Source of the DNA: UBA7662 sp036787895
Lineage (GTDB): Bacteria > Bacteroidota > Bacteroidia > UBA7662
DNA length: 64,000 nt
Direction of reading: 5' to 3'
Assembly: GCA_036787895.1 (NCBI GenBank)
Contig: DAIQOK010000006.1
Location: 1-64,000, forward strand
Numbering within the stretch: the stretch's first letter is position 1; every line of letters starts with the position of its first letter. The notes under the pieces are model-generated. The model was not told the DNA's origin. It saw only the letters and a list, made by a program, of their open reading frames with translations, and ran no database searches. Below are positions 17,202 to 26,600 of the stretch, piece by piece. Made by a program: the position numbers and the translations under genes.

Positions 17202-17852
17202 ATGCAGCTCGCGGCCACCATCGATCACACCAAACTCGCCGCCGATACCCGGCAGCAGGACATTGATGTGTTGTGTGCCGAAGCCTTGACTTATGGGTTT
17301 GCCGCCGTTTGTGTGCCCCCGAGTTATGTCGCCCAAGCGGCGGCTAAACTAAAGGATAGTCAAGTAGCTGTTGCCACGGTGGTGGGTTTCCCAATGGGTT
17401 ACAGCGCTACCGAAGCTAAGGTGATAGAAACCCGGCTGGCGCTTGCAGCCGGAGCCACCGAAATTGACATGGTGGTGCAAATTGGGGCTATCCAAAATGG
17501 AGACTGGTTAGGGGTAAAAGCCGATGTTCAGGCGGTTCTTGGGGAAGTCAGATGCCATCCTGCTGCTTTATTAAAAGTCATCATCGAAAGTTGTTATCTC
17601 AACGATAGTCAGTTGGAACAGCTATGCCAACTTTTAGCTGATTTGGGTGTTGATTTTGTAAAAACTTCTACCGGTTATGGAAAAGAAGGGGCTTCAGTGG
17701 CCGTAATCGCCAAAATGCGGGCTATATTGCCAAAAAACATTCGAATCAAAGCCTCTGGGGGCATCAAAACCCGGGCTTTTGCGTTGGAATTGCTCGAAGC
17801 AGGGGCTGATCGTATCGGCACTTCCTCGGGCACAAGTTTGATACAACCATGA
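17202..17852 (+). CDS. deoC: Deoxyribose-phosphate aldolase
   Basis: Splits 2-deoxyribose 5-phosphate into glyceraldehyde 3-phosphate and acetaldehyde in deoxynucleoside catabolism. It has 217 residues, in the family's normal range. The ATG at 17202, one base after the secA stop, gives the expected N-terminus (MQLAATIDHTKLAADT); a longer frame into secA is an artefact. Family motifs: the catalytic Asp region TEIDMVVQIGA, the proton-relay Lys in LKVIIESCYL, the Schiff-base Lys in VDFVKTSTGYG, and the phosphate-binding RIKASGGIKT and DRIGTSSG. Its stop overlaps the next ATG by 4 nt (ATGA), which implies translational coupling. Confidence 0.95.
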   Translation: MQLAATIDHTKLAADTRQQDIDVLCAEALTYGFAAVCVPPSYVAQAAAKLKDSQVAVATVVGFPMGYSATEAKVIETRLALAAGATEIDMVVQIGAIQNGDWLGVKADVQAVLGEVRCHPAALLKVIIESCYLNDSQLEQLCQLLADLGVDFVKTSTGYGKEGASVAVIAKMRAILPKNIRIKASGGIKTRAFALELLEAGADRIGTSSGTSLIQP

Positions 17853-18304
17853 AAACGAAACTACTGCTGCTATTCCTCTTCTCGTTCTCGCTTTCTCAAA
17901 GCGGACTGGCGCAAAACAATCCGGTAGTCGACAGTTCTCGCATCGAAATGGATGGAAATACCGTTAAGGCCATCGATAAGCATAAGGAGTACAACAAAAA
18001 AAATCCCCTCATACCTGGCTATAGAATTCAGACTTATGCAGGTAGTTCACGACAGCAGGCTACAACCATACGGAATGAGATTGCTGAGAAGTATCCCGAT
18101 TATGTGGCCTATGTCATCTATAAACAGCCTACTTTTCGGGTGAGGGTGGGCGATTTCCGTACCCGCTTCGAAGCCCAGAAACTTCTGAACGAAATCAAAC
18201 CGGCCTACAGCTCCAGCTTTATCGTCCCCGACGACATCAATCCTAATCCCACCCTCGCTCCTAAACCCGAAGAAGGTGAACTCCCTGAACCAAAAAATCC
18301 ATAA
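17849..18304 (+). CDS. Exported SPOR-domain protein
   Basis: Small periplasmic protein of 151 residues. A signal peptide (MKTKLLLLFLFSFSLSQSGLAQ) is followed by a SPOR-like fold at about residues 50-125: PGYRIQTYAGSSRQQA, then FRVRVGDFRTRFEAQKLL, the two RNP-like strands typical of the domain. SPOR domains bind denuded septal peptidoglycan, so a role near division sites is expected. The C-terminus is Pro/Glu-rich. It overlaps deoC by 4 nt, and its 3' end overlaps the following M20 peptidase by 29 nt, so it is the middle gene of a tightly packed operon. Confidence 0.85.
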   Translation: MKTKLLLLFLFSFSLSQSGLAQNNPVVDSSRIEMDGNTVKAIDKHKEYNKKNPLIPGYRIQTYAGSSRQQATTIRNEIAEKYPDYVAYVIYKQPTFRVRVGDFRTRFEAQKLLNEIKPAYSSSFIVPDDINPNPTLAPKPEEGELPEPKNP

Positions 18305-19472
18305 GCTGGCCGAGGCAGTAACTGCCGATGTTGTTGCCCACCGCCGTCATTTACATGCCCATCCTGAGCTGTCGTTTCAAGAGCATCAGACCAGTTTGTA
18401 TGTCCAAAATGAGCTGAAAAAGCTGGATGTTCCGTTTCAGGCTGGTGTTGCCGGTACAGGTGTAGTGGGCCTAATTAAAGGTAATAAACCCGGGCCGGTG
18501 GTGGCTTTACGTGCCGACATGGATGCTTTGCCTATTATTGAAGCGAATAATGTACCTTATAAATCCACCCAAGAAGGAGTAATGCATGCCTGTGGTCATG
18601 ATGCACATACGGCCTCTTTGTTGGGCGCGGCAGCCATACTTCAGCAATGTCGTGACGAGATGCGTGGGTCGATTAAACTCATCTTTCAACCTGGCGAAGA
18701 GCGACTACCTGGAGGTGCCAGTTTGATGATAGCCGAGGGCGTGCTTCAAAACCCGGCTCCGGCGCATATACTCGGTCAGCATGTCATGCCATTTTTAGAT
18801 GCCGGTCAGGTAGGTTTCCGCTCCGGCATGTATATGGCTTCAGCCGATGAAATCACCATGACCGTTCGGGGTAAAGGTGGACATGCGGCCATGCCCCACC
18901 AGAATACCGATACGGTGCTAATCACCAGTCACATCATTGTGGCTTTGCAGCAGATCGTTAGTCGCATCGCTAATCCGACCATTCCTTCCGTACTTTCTTT
19001 CGGTAAAGTCACCGCCAACGGTGCTTTTAACATCATTCCCAATGAAGTGGTGGTTCTGGGTACCTTCCGCACCATGAACGAAAAATGGCGCAAGGAAGCC
19101 CATGTCCGCATGAAAGAAATGGCAGAGGCTATCGCCAAAGCCATGGGAGGTGGTTGCGATTTTTCGATTAATGTGGGTTATCCTTTTTTGGTCAATGATG
19201 AAGCGGTTACACGCCTGGCGCGCCGACATGCCGAAGATTATATGGGCAAAGACAAGGTGGTTGAGTTGGATTTGTGGATGGCTGCGGAAGATTTTGCGTA
19301 TTACTCTCAGGTCACCAAAGCCTGTTTTTACCGCCTAGGTACCCGCAATGAGGCTCGTGGTATCGTATCAGCAGTACATACGCCCACCTTCGATATCGAC
19401 GAAACGGCGCTCGAAACGGGTTGTGGTTTGATGGCCTATCTGGCCATGCAAACGATTGCTGAGGCTGTTTAG
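18276..19472 (+). CDS. M20-family metal-dependent amidohydrolase (hippurate hydrolase/N-acyl amino-acid deacylase type)
   Basis: Hydrolyses an N-acyl group from an amino acid or related amide, using a two-metal centre. The 398 residues show the M20D pattern: HRRHLHAHPELSFQEHQTS near the N-terminus, the metal ligands in MHACGHDAHTASLLGAA, the catalytic Glu in FQPGEERLPGG, GQHVMPFLDAG, the lid-domain His in GKGGHAAMPHQNTD, and the last ligand in SAVHTPTFDIDE. The start is GTG at 18276 inside the end of the SPOR gene. It gives a normal N-terminus, and no later start would keep the first helix. There is no signal peptide, so it acts in the cytoplasm. The exact substrate cannot be read from the sequence. 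Confidence 0.88.
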   Translation: MNSLNQKIHKLAEAVTADVVAHRRHLHAHPELSFQEHQTSLYVQNELKKLDVPFQAGVAGTGVVGLIKGNKPGPVVALRADMDALPIIEANNVPYKSTQEGVMHACGHDAHTASLLGAAAILQQCRDEMRGSIKLIFQPGEERLPGGASLMIAEGVLQNPAPAHILGQHVMPFLDAGQVGFRSGMYMASADEITMTVRGKGGHAAMPHQNTDTVLITSHIIVALQQIVSRIANPTIPSVLSFGKVTANGAFNIIPNEVVVLGTFRTMNEKWRKEAHVRMKEMAEAIAKAMGGGCDFSINVGYPFLVNDEAVTRLARRHAEDYMGKDKVVELDLWMAAEDFAYYSQVTKACFYRLGTRNEARGIVSAVHTPTFDIDETALETGCGLMAYLAMQTIAEAV

Positions 19473-19544
19473 CGGCAGATTTATCCCCTCGGCATCGTGC
19501 TTTTTTGCGAACTTTGCCGCTAAGCTATTTTTCAACTCAGTTAG

Positions 19545-20513
19545 ATGCAAATACGTCCCCGCCGCAACAGGAAATCTGCCGGTATCCGCGCTTTGGTTCG
19601 TGAAACCCAACTCAGCACCAACGATTTGTTGTTTCCTATTTTTCTGCTCGAAGGCAAAAATCAATGTGTGCCTGTAGCCTCTATGCCGGGTATGGATCGT
19701 TTGTCGCTGGATGGCGTATTGAAAGAAGTAGAAAGCTGCTTGCAACTGGGCATACATGCCTTCGATATTTTTCCGGTGGTGAATGAGAGTTTGAAAGACA
19801 AAACCGCCAGTTACAGTTGGGCCGAAGAGAATTTTTATCTCCATGCCTTGCGTGTAATTAAAGAACGTTTTCCCGAAGCAGTAGTCATGACCGATGTGGC
19901 TATGGATCCCTACAGCAGTGATGGCCACGATGGTCTGGTAGCTAATGGTCGAATTTTAAACGATGAAACCCTGCCTATTCTCGCCAAAATGGCCGTAGCC
20001 CAGGCCCAAGCCGGTGCCGACATTATCGGTCCAAGCGATATGATGGACGGCAGGGTTGGTTATCTCCGTGCCGTGCTCGACGACGAGGGTTTTGAAGACG
20101 TCAGCATCATGAGTTACACAGCTAAATACGCCAGTGCTTTTTACGGGCCCTTCCGTGATGCCCTCGATTCTGCCCCTAAATTTGGCGACAAAAAAACTTA
20201 CCAAATGGATCCTGCCAATCGCCTCGAAGCGTTGCGTGAAATGCAGCTCGATACCGAAGAAGGAGCTGATTTCCTGATGGTGAAACCTGCACTTGCCTAT
20301 CTCGATGTGATACGTTTATTGAAAGACAACAGCGAACTCCCCATTGCCGCCTACAACGTAAGTGGCGAATATGCCATGCTCAAAGCTGCAGCCGGACGTG
20401 GCTGGCTCAATTATGAGCGTGCCATGCTCGAAAGCCTCACCAGCATCAAACGCGCCGGTGCCGATATAATTCTTACTTACCACGCCAAGGAAGCCGCACA
20501 ATTGCTTCGTTAA
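19545..20513 (+). CDS. hemB: Porphobilinogen synthase (5-aminolevulinate dehydratase)
   Basis: Condenses two 5-aminolevulinate molecules to porphobilinogen in haem synthesis. It has 322 residues. The N-terminal arm RPRRNRKSAGIRALVRET is followed by the TIM barrel, with PIFLLEG, SMPGMDRLS, the metal-site loop DVAMDPYSSDGHDG, PSDMMDGRVG, YQMDPANRLEALRE and the active-site Schiff-base Lys in FLMVKPALAYLD. The metal loop has Ala and Asp where zinc enzymes have cysteines, so this is the magnesium or metal-independent class. The gene is followed after 10 nt by a gamma-carbonic anhydrase. It was not joined to the preceding operon by overlap (72-nt gap). Confidence 0.96.
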   Translation: MQIRPRRNRKSAGIRALVRETQLSTNDLLFPIFLLEGKNQCVPVASMPGMDRLSLDGVLKEVESCLQLGIHAFDIFPVVNESLKDKTASYSWAEENFYLHALRVIKERFPEAVVMTDVAMDPYSSDGHDGLVANGRILNDETLPILAKMAVAQAQAGADIIGPSDMMDGRVGYLRAVLDDEGFEDVSIMSYTAKYASAFYGPFRDALDSAPKFGDKKTYQMDPANRLEALREMQLDTEEGADFLMVKPALAYLDVIRLLKDNSELPIAAYNVSGEYAMLKAAAGRGWLNYERAMLESLTSIKRAGADIILTYHAKEAAQLLR

Positions 20514-20523
20514 TTTTTCATCC

Positions 20524-21042
20524 ATGACACAACCCATTATCCTGCCTGTCGAGGGCAAAAGTCCGGTTTTTGGAAACGATTGCTACCTGGCACCCAATTG
20601 TACCGTAGTTGGAGAGGTGGTGATGGGTGACCATTGTACCGTTTGGTTTAATGCTGTAGTAAGGGGAGATGTAAATGCCATTCACATTGGCCAGAGGACG
20701 AATATTCAGGATGGTGCAGTAATTCACTGTACCTATCAAAAGGCCGCGACCAGTATTGGCAACGATGTGAGTGTGGGGCACAATGCAATAGTTCATGGTG
20801 CCACGGTGCACGATAATGTGCTTATAGGTATGGGTTCCATCGTCATGGACCATGCTGTGGTGGAAGAAAACTGTATTATTGCCGCCGGAGCTATAGTTCT
20901 CGAAAATATGCGCTGTGAAAGTGGTTGGATTTATGCCGGCATACCGGCTAAAAAGGTAAAAGCCGTTAGTCCGGAACAAATCGCCGGCATGCGTCGCACC
21001 GCCCAGAACTACATTATGTATGCGGGCTGGTTTAAGCCATAG
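20524..21042 (+). CDS. Gamma-carbonic-anhydrase-family hexapeptide-repeat protein
   Basis: A left-handed beta-helix protein of 172 residues, of the YrdA/PaaY/gamma-carbonic anhydrase family. Hexapeptide-type turns run through the whole chain (GNDCYLAPNCTVVGEVVMGD, IGQRTNIQDGAVIHCTY, GNDVSVGHNAIVHGATVHDN). The three zinc-ligand histidines of the family are visible: one in VIHCTY and two in VGHNAIVHGA. Whether it hydrates CO2 or is a relative with another role cannot be told. It starts 10 nt after hemB and may be cotranscribed with it. Confidence 0.88.
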   Translation: MTQPIILPVEGKSPVFGNDCYLAPNCTVVGEVVMGDHCTVWFNAVVRGDVNAIHIGQRTNIQDGAVIHCTYQKAATSIGNDVSVGHNAIVHGATVHDNVLIGMGSIVMDHAVVEENCIIAAGAIVLENMRCESGWIYAGIPAKKVKAVSPEQIAGMRRTAQNYIMYAGWFKP

Positions 21043-21149
21043 GTTTTTATTAAAATTTAATGCGTTCTATGTCATTTTGTGTTTAGTTTAGGCTTTGCAA
21101 CAGGAGAATTTCATTTATCTTATTGCGAGACCGAACTAAAGCCGAAATC

Positions 21150-23528
21150 ATGTACAAACGTTTATTACTGCTCCTCTTGTTTTTTGTGTCGTTTTCAGCC
21201 CGGGCAAGTCATTTGTTGGGTGGAGAAATAGCCTACCGATGCGAGGGCAATGGCTTGTATCGATTTACGGTAACCATTTACCGCGATTGCAGCGGCATTC
21301 CATTTCAACAGGCAAGTGTAACGCTAAGCGGTCCAATTAACGTTACTTGCCCTTTGGTAAATTTTTATGACATTACGCCTATCGGGACAGGTGAAGGTGG
21401 AAACATACGTTGTAATCCGCCCACCACTTATAACGCTTCGAAAGGTGGTATTGGCAAATTTGTTTTCGAAGGAACTGTTAATTTAAGCAATTTAGGCCCT
21501 GCACCTGTAGGTGGTTATACCTGGACAACAACCAATATACCCTGTTGCCGTAATTCCAGTAACAATTCAAATTGTACCGGTGACTTAATCATGCGTGTGG
21601 TGATGCACCGTTTTGTAAATGAACAGCAAGTAGCCCTGAGTCCAGCGCAACTTTGTGATAATTCACCTGTATTTTCAGTTTTGCCCAGTGCCGTTTATGT
21701 TCAAAATAGTAATGATACGGCCATATTAAATAACTCAGCTCAAGACAGAAATGCGGAAGATAAGCTGACTTATTTTATTGATAATCCATGGGTTGGCAGC
21801 GGTATGCCTTGCAATTACAACCAGGGCTACAGTTTGTCTTCACCATTTCCCGGTATTTTGGGCGCAGCAATCGATTCAGCTACTGGTTTGAGCATCATCA
21901 GTCCCACGAATTCAGGAACATTTCAAACCGCGGTTCGTGTGGAGTCCCGGCGCTGTGGCCAATTGATTTCGACAGTCTATCGCGATTTTCAGTTGAATAT
22001 CATTACTAATCCCAGCAACGCACGACCAATTTTTAATCCTAATGCATCTGCTTCCGATCAGCAATATCAACAAAAGGCACCGTTTTTCGTGAATCTGGGT
22101 GGGTGGTCGACCAACAGTCGGTCCCATCAGCTCACCCTTTATGCTGGTGATACTTTGATTTACCCTATACAGGCTTACGATATCTATCCCTTGTTCGACC
22201 CACCCTCAAGTCAAAACCCAACGCCGGTTTATAATCCGGATTCTGTTACTGTTTTTGTGAAGAGTAATCAATTGGGCACCAATGGTATAAATAGCTTGGC
22301 TGGCTGTGAGTCACCGCCCTGTGCCATTATTCGACAAGGCACTAACGTGGCAGCACAACCTAAGCGATTTTCAGTTAATGGTGAAGTAATGGGCTACGGT
22401 TTTACCGGTAACCAAACCGTTAGTGCCGAATTGGCCTGGGTGCCTGGCTGTAACGGTGCTGTTGATACACTCGGAGGAAACTGTGCGCTACCGGCGCGTA
22501 CTTACTTTTTTGCAATCGTGGCCATGGACGATGCCTATCCGTTGAGAGGCATCAATAGCAAGTTGTTGCAAGTTCAAGTTATTGGTGCACCTGATGTGCC
22601 GGCTCCGGTTTTTCGTCAATTAAGTTATGATCCGGCAGGTCAGCAACTTACCTTGAGTTGGTCGATGGTTATTGATACAACCTCTATCGATCCTGTGGAT
22701 TTAGCCAATTACCCCAATGCCAGCCAGGCTGAGCTCCGCCACAGAAGTGTTCAACGCCGGTTGAATGCTTTCGGGGGCATAGAAGTGCAGCGTGCTTCCC
22801 AAAATATGGGTACTTATGCTACCCTGGCAACTATTGGTGATATCAATACCCTCAGCTGGATAGATACGACAGCGATACCAGGCCAATCTTACTTTTATCG
22901 GTTGGCCTCGATAAATGCCTGTACAGATAAGCGTAATTATTCGGAAGAGCTCAAAAGTTTGCGCTTGCTATTTGGACACGACTGGTCGACAGGAACTGCT
23001 GAATTAAGCTGGGATAGTTTAACAGTTTATAGCCTGGTGCCAGCCACTTTCACTGGGTCAGTGGTCGTAGAAAGAGAAAATTACAGTTTTCAGCCCGGTA
23101 TTTGGCAAACGCGTGCAAGCCTAATCCGACTCATTCAATTCAGTGAAATCCCTCAAACATTTGGGGATTCATTAAATTACCGCGTTGGCCTCGTAGACAG
23201 CAGTGGTTTAATATCCTACAGCAGAGCTTTTGGTAGCAGTTTTGACTTGAATACGCTAAGTGTGGATCAACTGAAAGGGGCTGCATTTCAATTATATCCA
23301 AATCCGGCAGATCAATTTCTTACGCTCAAGTTAGCCAAGGCCACAAGTGGAGAGTTTCAGCTAAGTGTCGTAGATATGCGTGGCCGTAAGGTGATGCAAA
23401 AACTATTTCAATTGGAGAATGATTCGTTTATCACACTTGAAATAGCAGATTTGGCTCCGGGAGTTTATCAGTTGAATTTACAACAGCCTAACCAGGCCGG
23501 GCTAGTTCAACGTTTTGTTAAACACTGA
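21150..23528 (+). CDS. Large T9SS surface protein, first of three tandem paralogues (type A sorting domain)
   Basis: Cell-surface protein of 792 residues. The ATG at 21150 gives a signal peptide (MYKRLLLLLLFFVSFSARA); an upstream TTG adds nine charged residues and is rejected. The N-terminal domain begins SHLLGGEIAYRCEGNGLYRF and continues with IYRDCSG and NIPCCRNSSNNSNCTGD. This cysteine-rich module is shared with the next two genes and is widespread in Bacteroidota. A middle region resembles fibronectin-III strands (LSWSMVIDTTSIDPVD, SYFYRLASINAC). The end is a type A T9SS sorting domain (FQLYPNPADQFLTLKL ... APGVYQLNLQ). The paralogues carry the type B domain instead. Likely an adhesin or surface-layer component (inference). 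Confidence 0.85.
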   Translation: MYKRLLLLLLFFVSFSARASHLLGGEIAYRCEGNGLYRFTVTIYRDCSGIPFQQASVTLSGPINVTCPLVNFYDITPIGTGEGGNIRCNPPTTYNASKGGIGKFVFEGTVNLSNLGPAPVGGYTWTTTNIPCCRNSSNNSNCTGDLIMRVVMHRFVNEQQVALSPAQLCDNSPVFSVLPSAVYVQNSNDTAILNNSAQDRNAEDKLTYFIDNPWVGSGMPCNYNQGYSLSSPFPGILGAAIDSATGLSIISPTNSGTFQTAVRVESRRCGQLISTVYRDFQLNIITNPSNARPIFNPNASASDQQYQQKAPFFVNLGGWSTNSRSHQLTLYAGDTLIYPIQAYDIYPLFDPPSSQNPTPVYNPDSVTVFVKSNQLGTNGINSLAGCESPPCAIIRQGTNVAAQPKRFSVNGEVMGYGFTGNQTVSAELAWVPGCNGAVDTLGGNCALPARTYFFAIVAMDDAYPLRGINSKLLQVQVIGAPDVPAPVFRQLSYDPAGQQLTLSWSMVIDTTSIDPVDLANYPNASQAELRHRSVQRRLNAFGGIEVQRASQNMGTYATLATIGDINTLSWIDTTAIPGQSYFYRLASINACTDKRNYSEELKSLRLLFGHDWSTGTAELSWDSLTVYSLVPATFTGSVVVERENYSFQPGIWQTRASLIRLIQFSEIPQTFGDSLNYRVGLVDSSGLISYSRAFGSSFDLNTLSVDQLKGAAFQLYPNPADQFLTLKLAKATSGEFQLSVVDMRGRKVMQKLFQLENDSFITLEIADLAPGVYQLNLQQPNQAGLVQRFVKH

Positions 23529-23655
23529 TTAATTGTCGGATATGAAAATATCCAGCATATACCGACAGCTTAGTCATCTTAAAATCTGATGAAAACAGCG
23601 GTTTGAATTCACCAAAGTCGTTGAATTTGATAGAGAAGCAGCTATCTTAGTGTTC

Positions 23656-23663
23656 TATCTTTG
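23656..23663 (+). promoter_or_regulatory. Candidate -7 box (TATCTTTG) for second paralogue
   Basis: TATCTTTG matches TAnnTTTG only 7 nt before the ATG at 23671. A transcript from it would have almost no leader. A TTTG lies 26 nt further upstream, which is wider than the usual spacing. Confidence 0.45.
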
Positions 23664-23670
23664 AACGATT

Positions 23671-26600
23671 ATGAGGTATTGGATTTTTTTCATACTGTTT
23701 TTATTTGCAGGACAGCAGGCTGAAGCTTCCCACTTATTGGGTGGTGAAATCAGCTACCGCTGTTTGGGAAACGGGAATTTCCGTTTTAGGGTGGTAGTTT
23801 TCCGCGATTGTAGTGGTATTTCCTTCCAACAAGCCAGTGTCAATTTATCCGGCCCTGTACCTGTAAGTTGCGCTTTAATTGCTTCTTACGACGTAACCCC
23901 ACGTGGGCCCAGTCTGGCTGGAAGCATTCGTTGTACACCTCCGGCAACCTTTAATTCTGCGAAAGGGGGTATAGGTAAGTTTGTGTATGAGGGCACAGCT
24001 AACTTGTCGTCTTTAGCTGCTGCTCCGCTTACCGGTTATACCTGGTTCACTTCCAATATTCCATGTTGCCGAAACAGTTCAAACAATTCCAATTGTACCG
24101 GCGATATGATTCTTCGTGTGACGATGTATCGTTTTGTAGATCCAACCAATACCGCACTTACGCCGGCGCAAATGTGCGACAATTCACCGGCCTTTTTGGA
24201 AGATCCTGCAGCGGTAACCATTGTGAATCCATTCGATACCGCCATTTTTAACAACTTCGCTCAGGATTTGGACCCTGCTGACGACGTTCGCTTTTATATC
24301 GATAATCCCTGGACCGGTAACGGTATTCCTTGCAGCTATAACCAGGGTTACTCTCAAACCAATCCGCTTCCGGGTTTGGTAGGAGCTCAGGCAATCGACT
24401 CGGTAACTGGGGTGATACGCTATCGGCCATCTTCAAATGGTTCTTTCCAGACAGCAATCCGTGCTGAGTCGCGGCGTTGTGGCCAGAAGATATCGGAGAT
24501 TTTCCGGGACTTCCAGCTGAACATTATCGCCAACCCGGCAGGTTCCCGACCGCCCTTCAATCCCAATGCCTCTGCCGATGACCAATTGTTCCAGCAGAAG
24601 GCACCGTTTTTTGTGCCCTTCCTTTTTGATGCCAATGGCAATATTTCCTATGAAGTAGAAATTTATGCCAAAGATACCTTGTTGTTCCCGCTGACGGCTT
24701 ACGACATTTACCCGCTGTTCGACCCGCCCAATCCACCGGCTGTTCCTTTCCCGGTATATAATCCGGATGAGCTGAGTTTGTATGTTACCGGCCCCCAAAT
24801 GGGTACCAACGGTACGAGCAGCACTACGGGTTGTTTGTATCCTCCTTGTGCAACTATTTCTCAATCGGGTGGTAATCCGCCTATTCCTATCCGTTATTTT
24901 GCGGGTGGTGAGGTGTTAGGTTATGGTTATACCGACCTACAAACGGTGAATGCACAACTGAACTGGGTACCACAATGCAGCAACTTGCCTGACAGCACCT
25001 TGTCGGCCTGCGGTACAGGTTTGTCGGTTTACCAGTTTGGTGTGGTAGCCTTCGACGATAATTCGCCCATACGAGGTAAATCATCTCAGGTGTATGCTGT
25101 AAGGGTAAAATCGTTGCCTTTGCTCGAGAAGCCCACTTTACGCACGGTGAGTGTCATCAATGGTAATACGGCTGTGCAGCTGAGTTGGTCGCAGTATATC
25201 GACACCACTTCTATCGATCCGGTAGACAGTACCAACCTCAACCAATTCCCGCAATATATTCAGAAGCAATATTCGGTGAACCGGCGTTATTCATCTTTTG
25301 TGGCTTATAGGGTGTATCGTTCAACCAGTCCTGCCGGTCCTTTTGTGCAGGTTGGCCAAACCACCACCTTCAACGACACCACCTATATCGACAATACGGT
25401 GGTGCCGAATACACAATATTACTATTATGTAGCCACGGTGAGTGGCTGTGCCAACAGCGAGTCTGATCCGTCGGAGATTGTGAAGACAGTTAGTCTCGAC
25501 CTGACCAATAACGTTGCCCAGGGTCTGGCAGAACTTCGTTGGGACAGTCTTGGGGTGAACAAACCAATCCCTGCTACGGGTACGCCGGTAGTTTTTGTGG
25601 AGCGTGAGGTTTACAGCCAAACCCCGGGTGTCTGGGAGCGTATGGATACGGTTGCCGGCGTTTATACCTGGAACCAGAGTGTGGTTGTTTGCGACGACTC
25701 GGTGAACTATCGGGTAGGCTATCTGGATTCATCGATGTGGATTTCATACAGTTGGATCAAGGGTGACCGTTTTGAGGATAATTTTGCGCCCGATCGGGTC
25801 ACCCTGGTGCAGGCTTCGGTCGATAATGCGACCGGTACGCCTTACCTGAGCTGGGATGCCAGTCCGAGTTTGGATGCTGATCGATACATCATTTACCGGG
25901 TAGACCGTACGACCATACCTTCTACTTTATTGTTTTTGGATACGGTTTATGGTTATAATTCAACTTTCTGGTACGATACATTCAGTGGTCAGAATCCGGC
26001 AGACAGTTCTTTATTGTACGGCATAGCCGCCATGGACAGTTGTGGAAACCTAGGTTTGGTATCGACTACCTTCAATACCATTCATTTGCAGGCGGCCATG
26101 AATCAGTGTATCTCGAGTATGGAGCTGAGCTGGAATCAATATGCCGGCTGGGGTAGCGACATCAGGGAGTACGAAATATGGCGCAGGGATGGTTCGGGAG
26201 CACCTATGGTAAGTATAGCCACCATACCGGCTAACAATACAACCTATACATATATTGATAACCAGAACCTGGTTCAGGACACGGTATACTGCTATGAGAT
26301 ACAGGCAATACGGTCGAACGACTCCATTGCCTATTCAAATGGCGTATGTGTACAGGCCAAGGTGATAAAAGCGCCTGAACTGACCTACATCCGTAAAGTG
26401 AATGTGGATACGGCTACCAGCCTGATAACAGTAAGTTTTATCAGCGACACAGCAGCGAGCAGTGCCCGTTATGCTTTGCAGCGTGGTACATCTACCTCCG
26501 ATTTCCGGACGATTGCTTCGTTAGACATCAGTCAGTCGTTGGTCGTTGGTCCTTTTCATACGTTCAGCTATACCGACCAGGAGGCGAAGAGTGGCGACCG

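Noticed and set aside
16589..17221. 210-residue minus-strand frame at the 3' end of secA
   Set aside because: Antisense to SecA C-terminal sequence including the zinc motif; not a gene.
23529..23600. Inverted words (tgtcgg ... ccgaca) after the first surface-protein gene
   Set aside because: Outer arms of 6 bp with a loose inner pairing and no T run; too weak to call a terminator.
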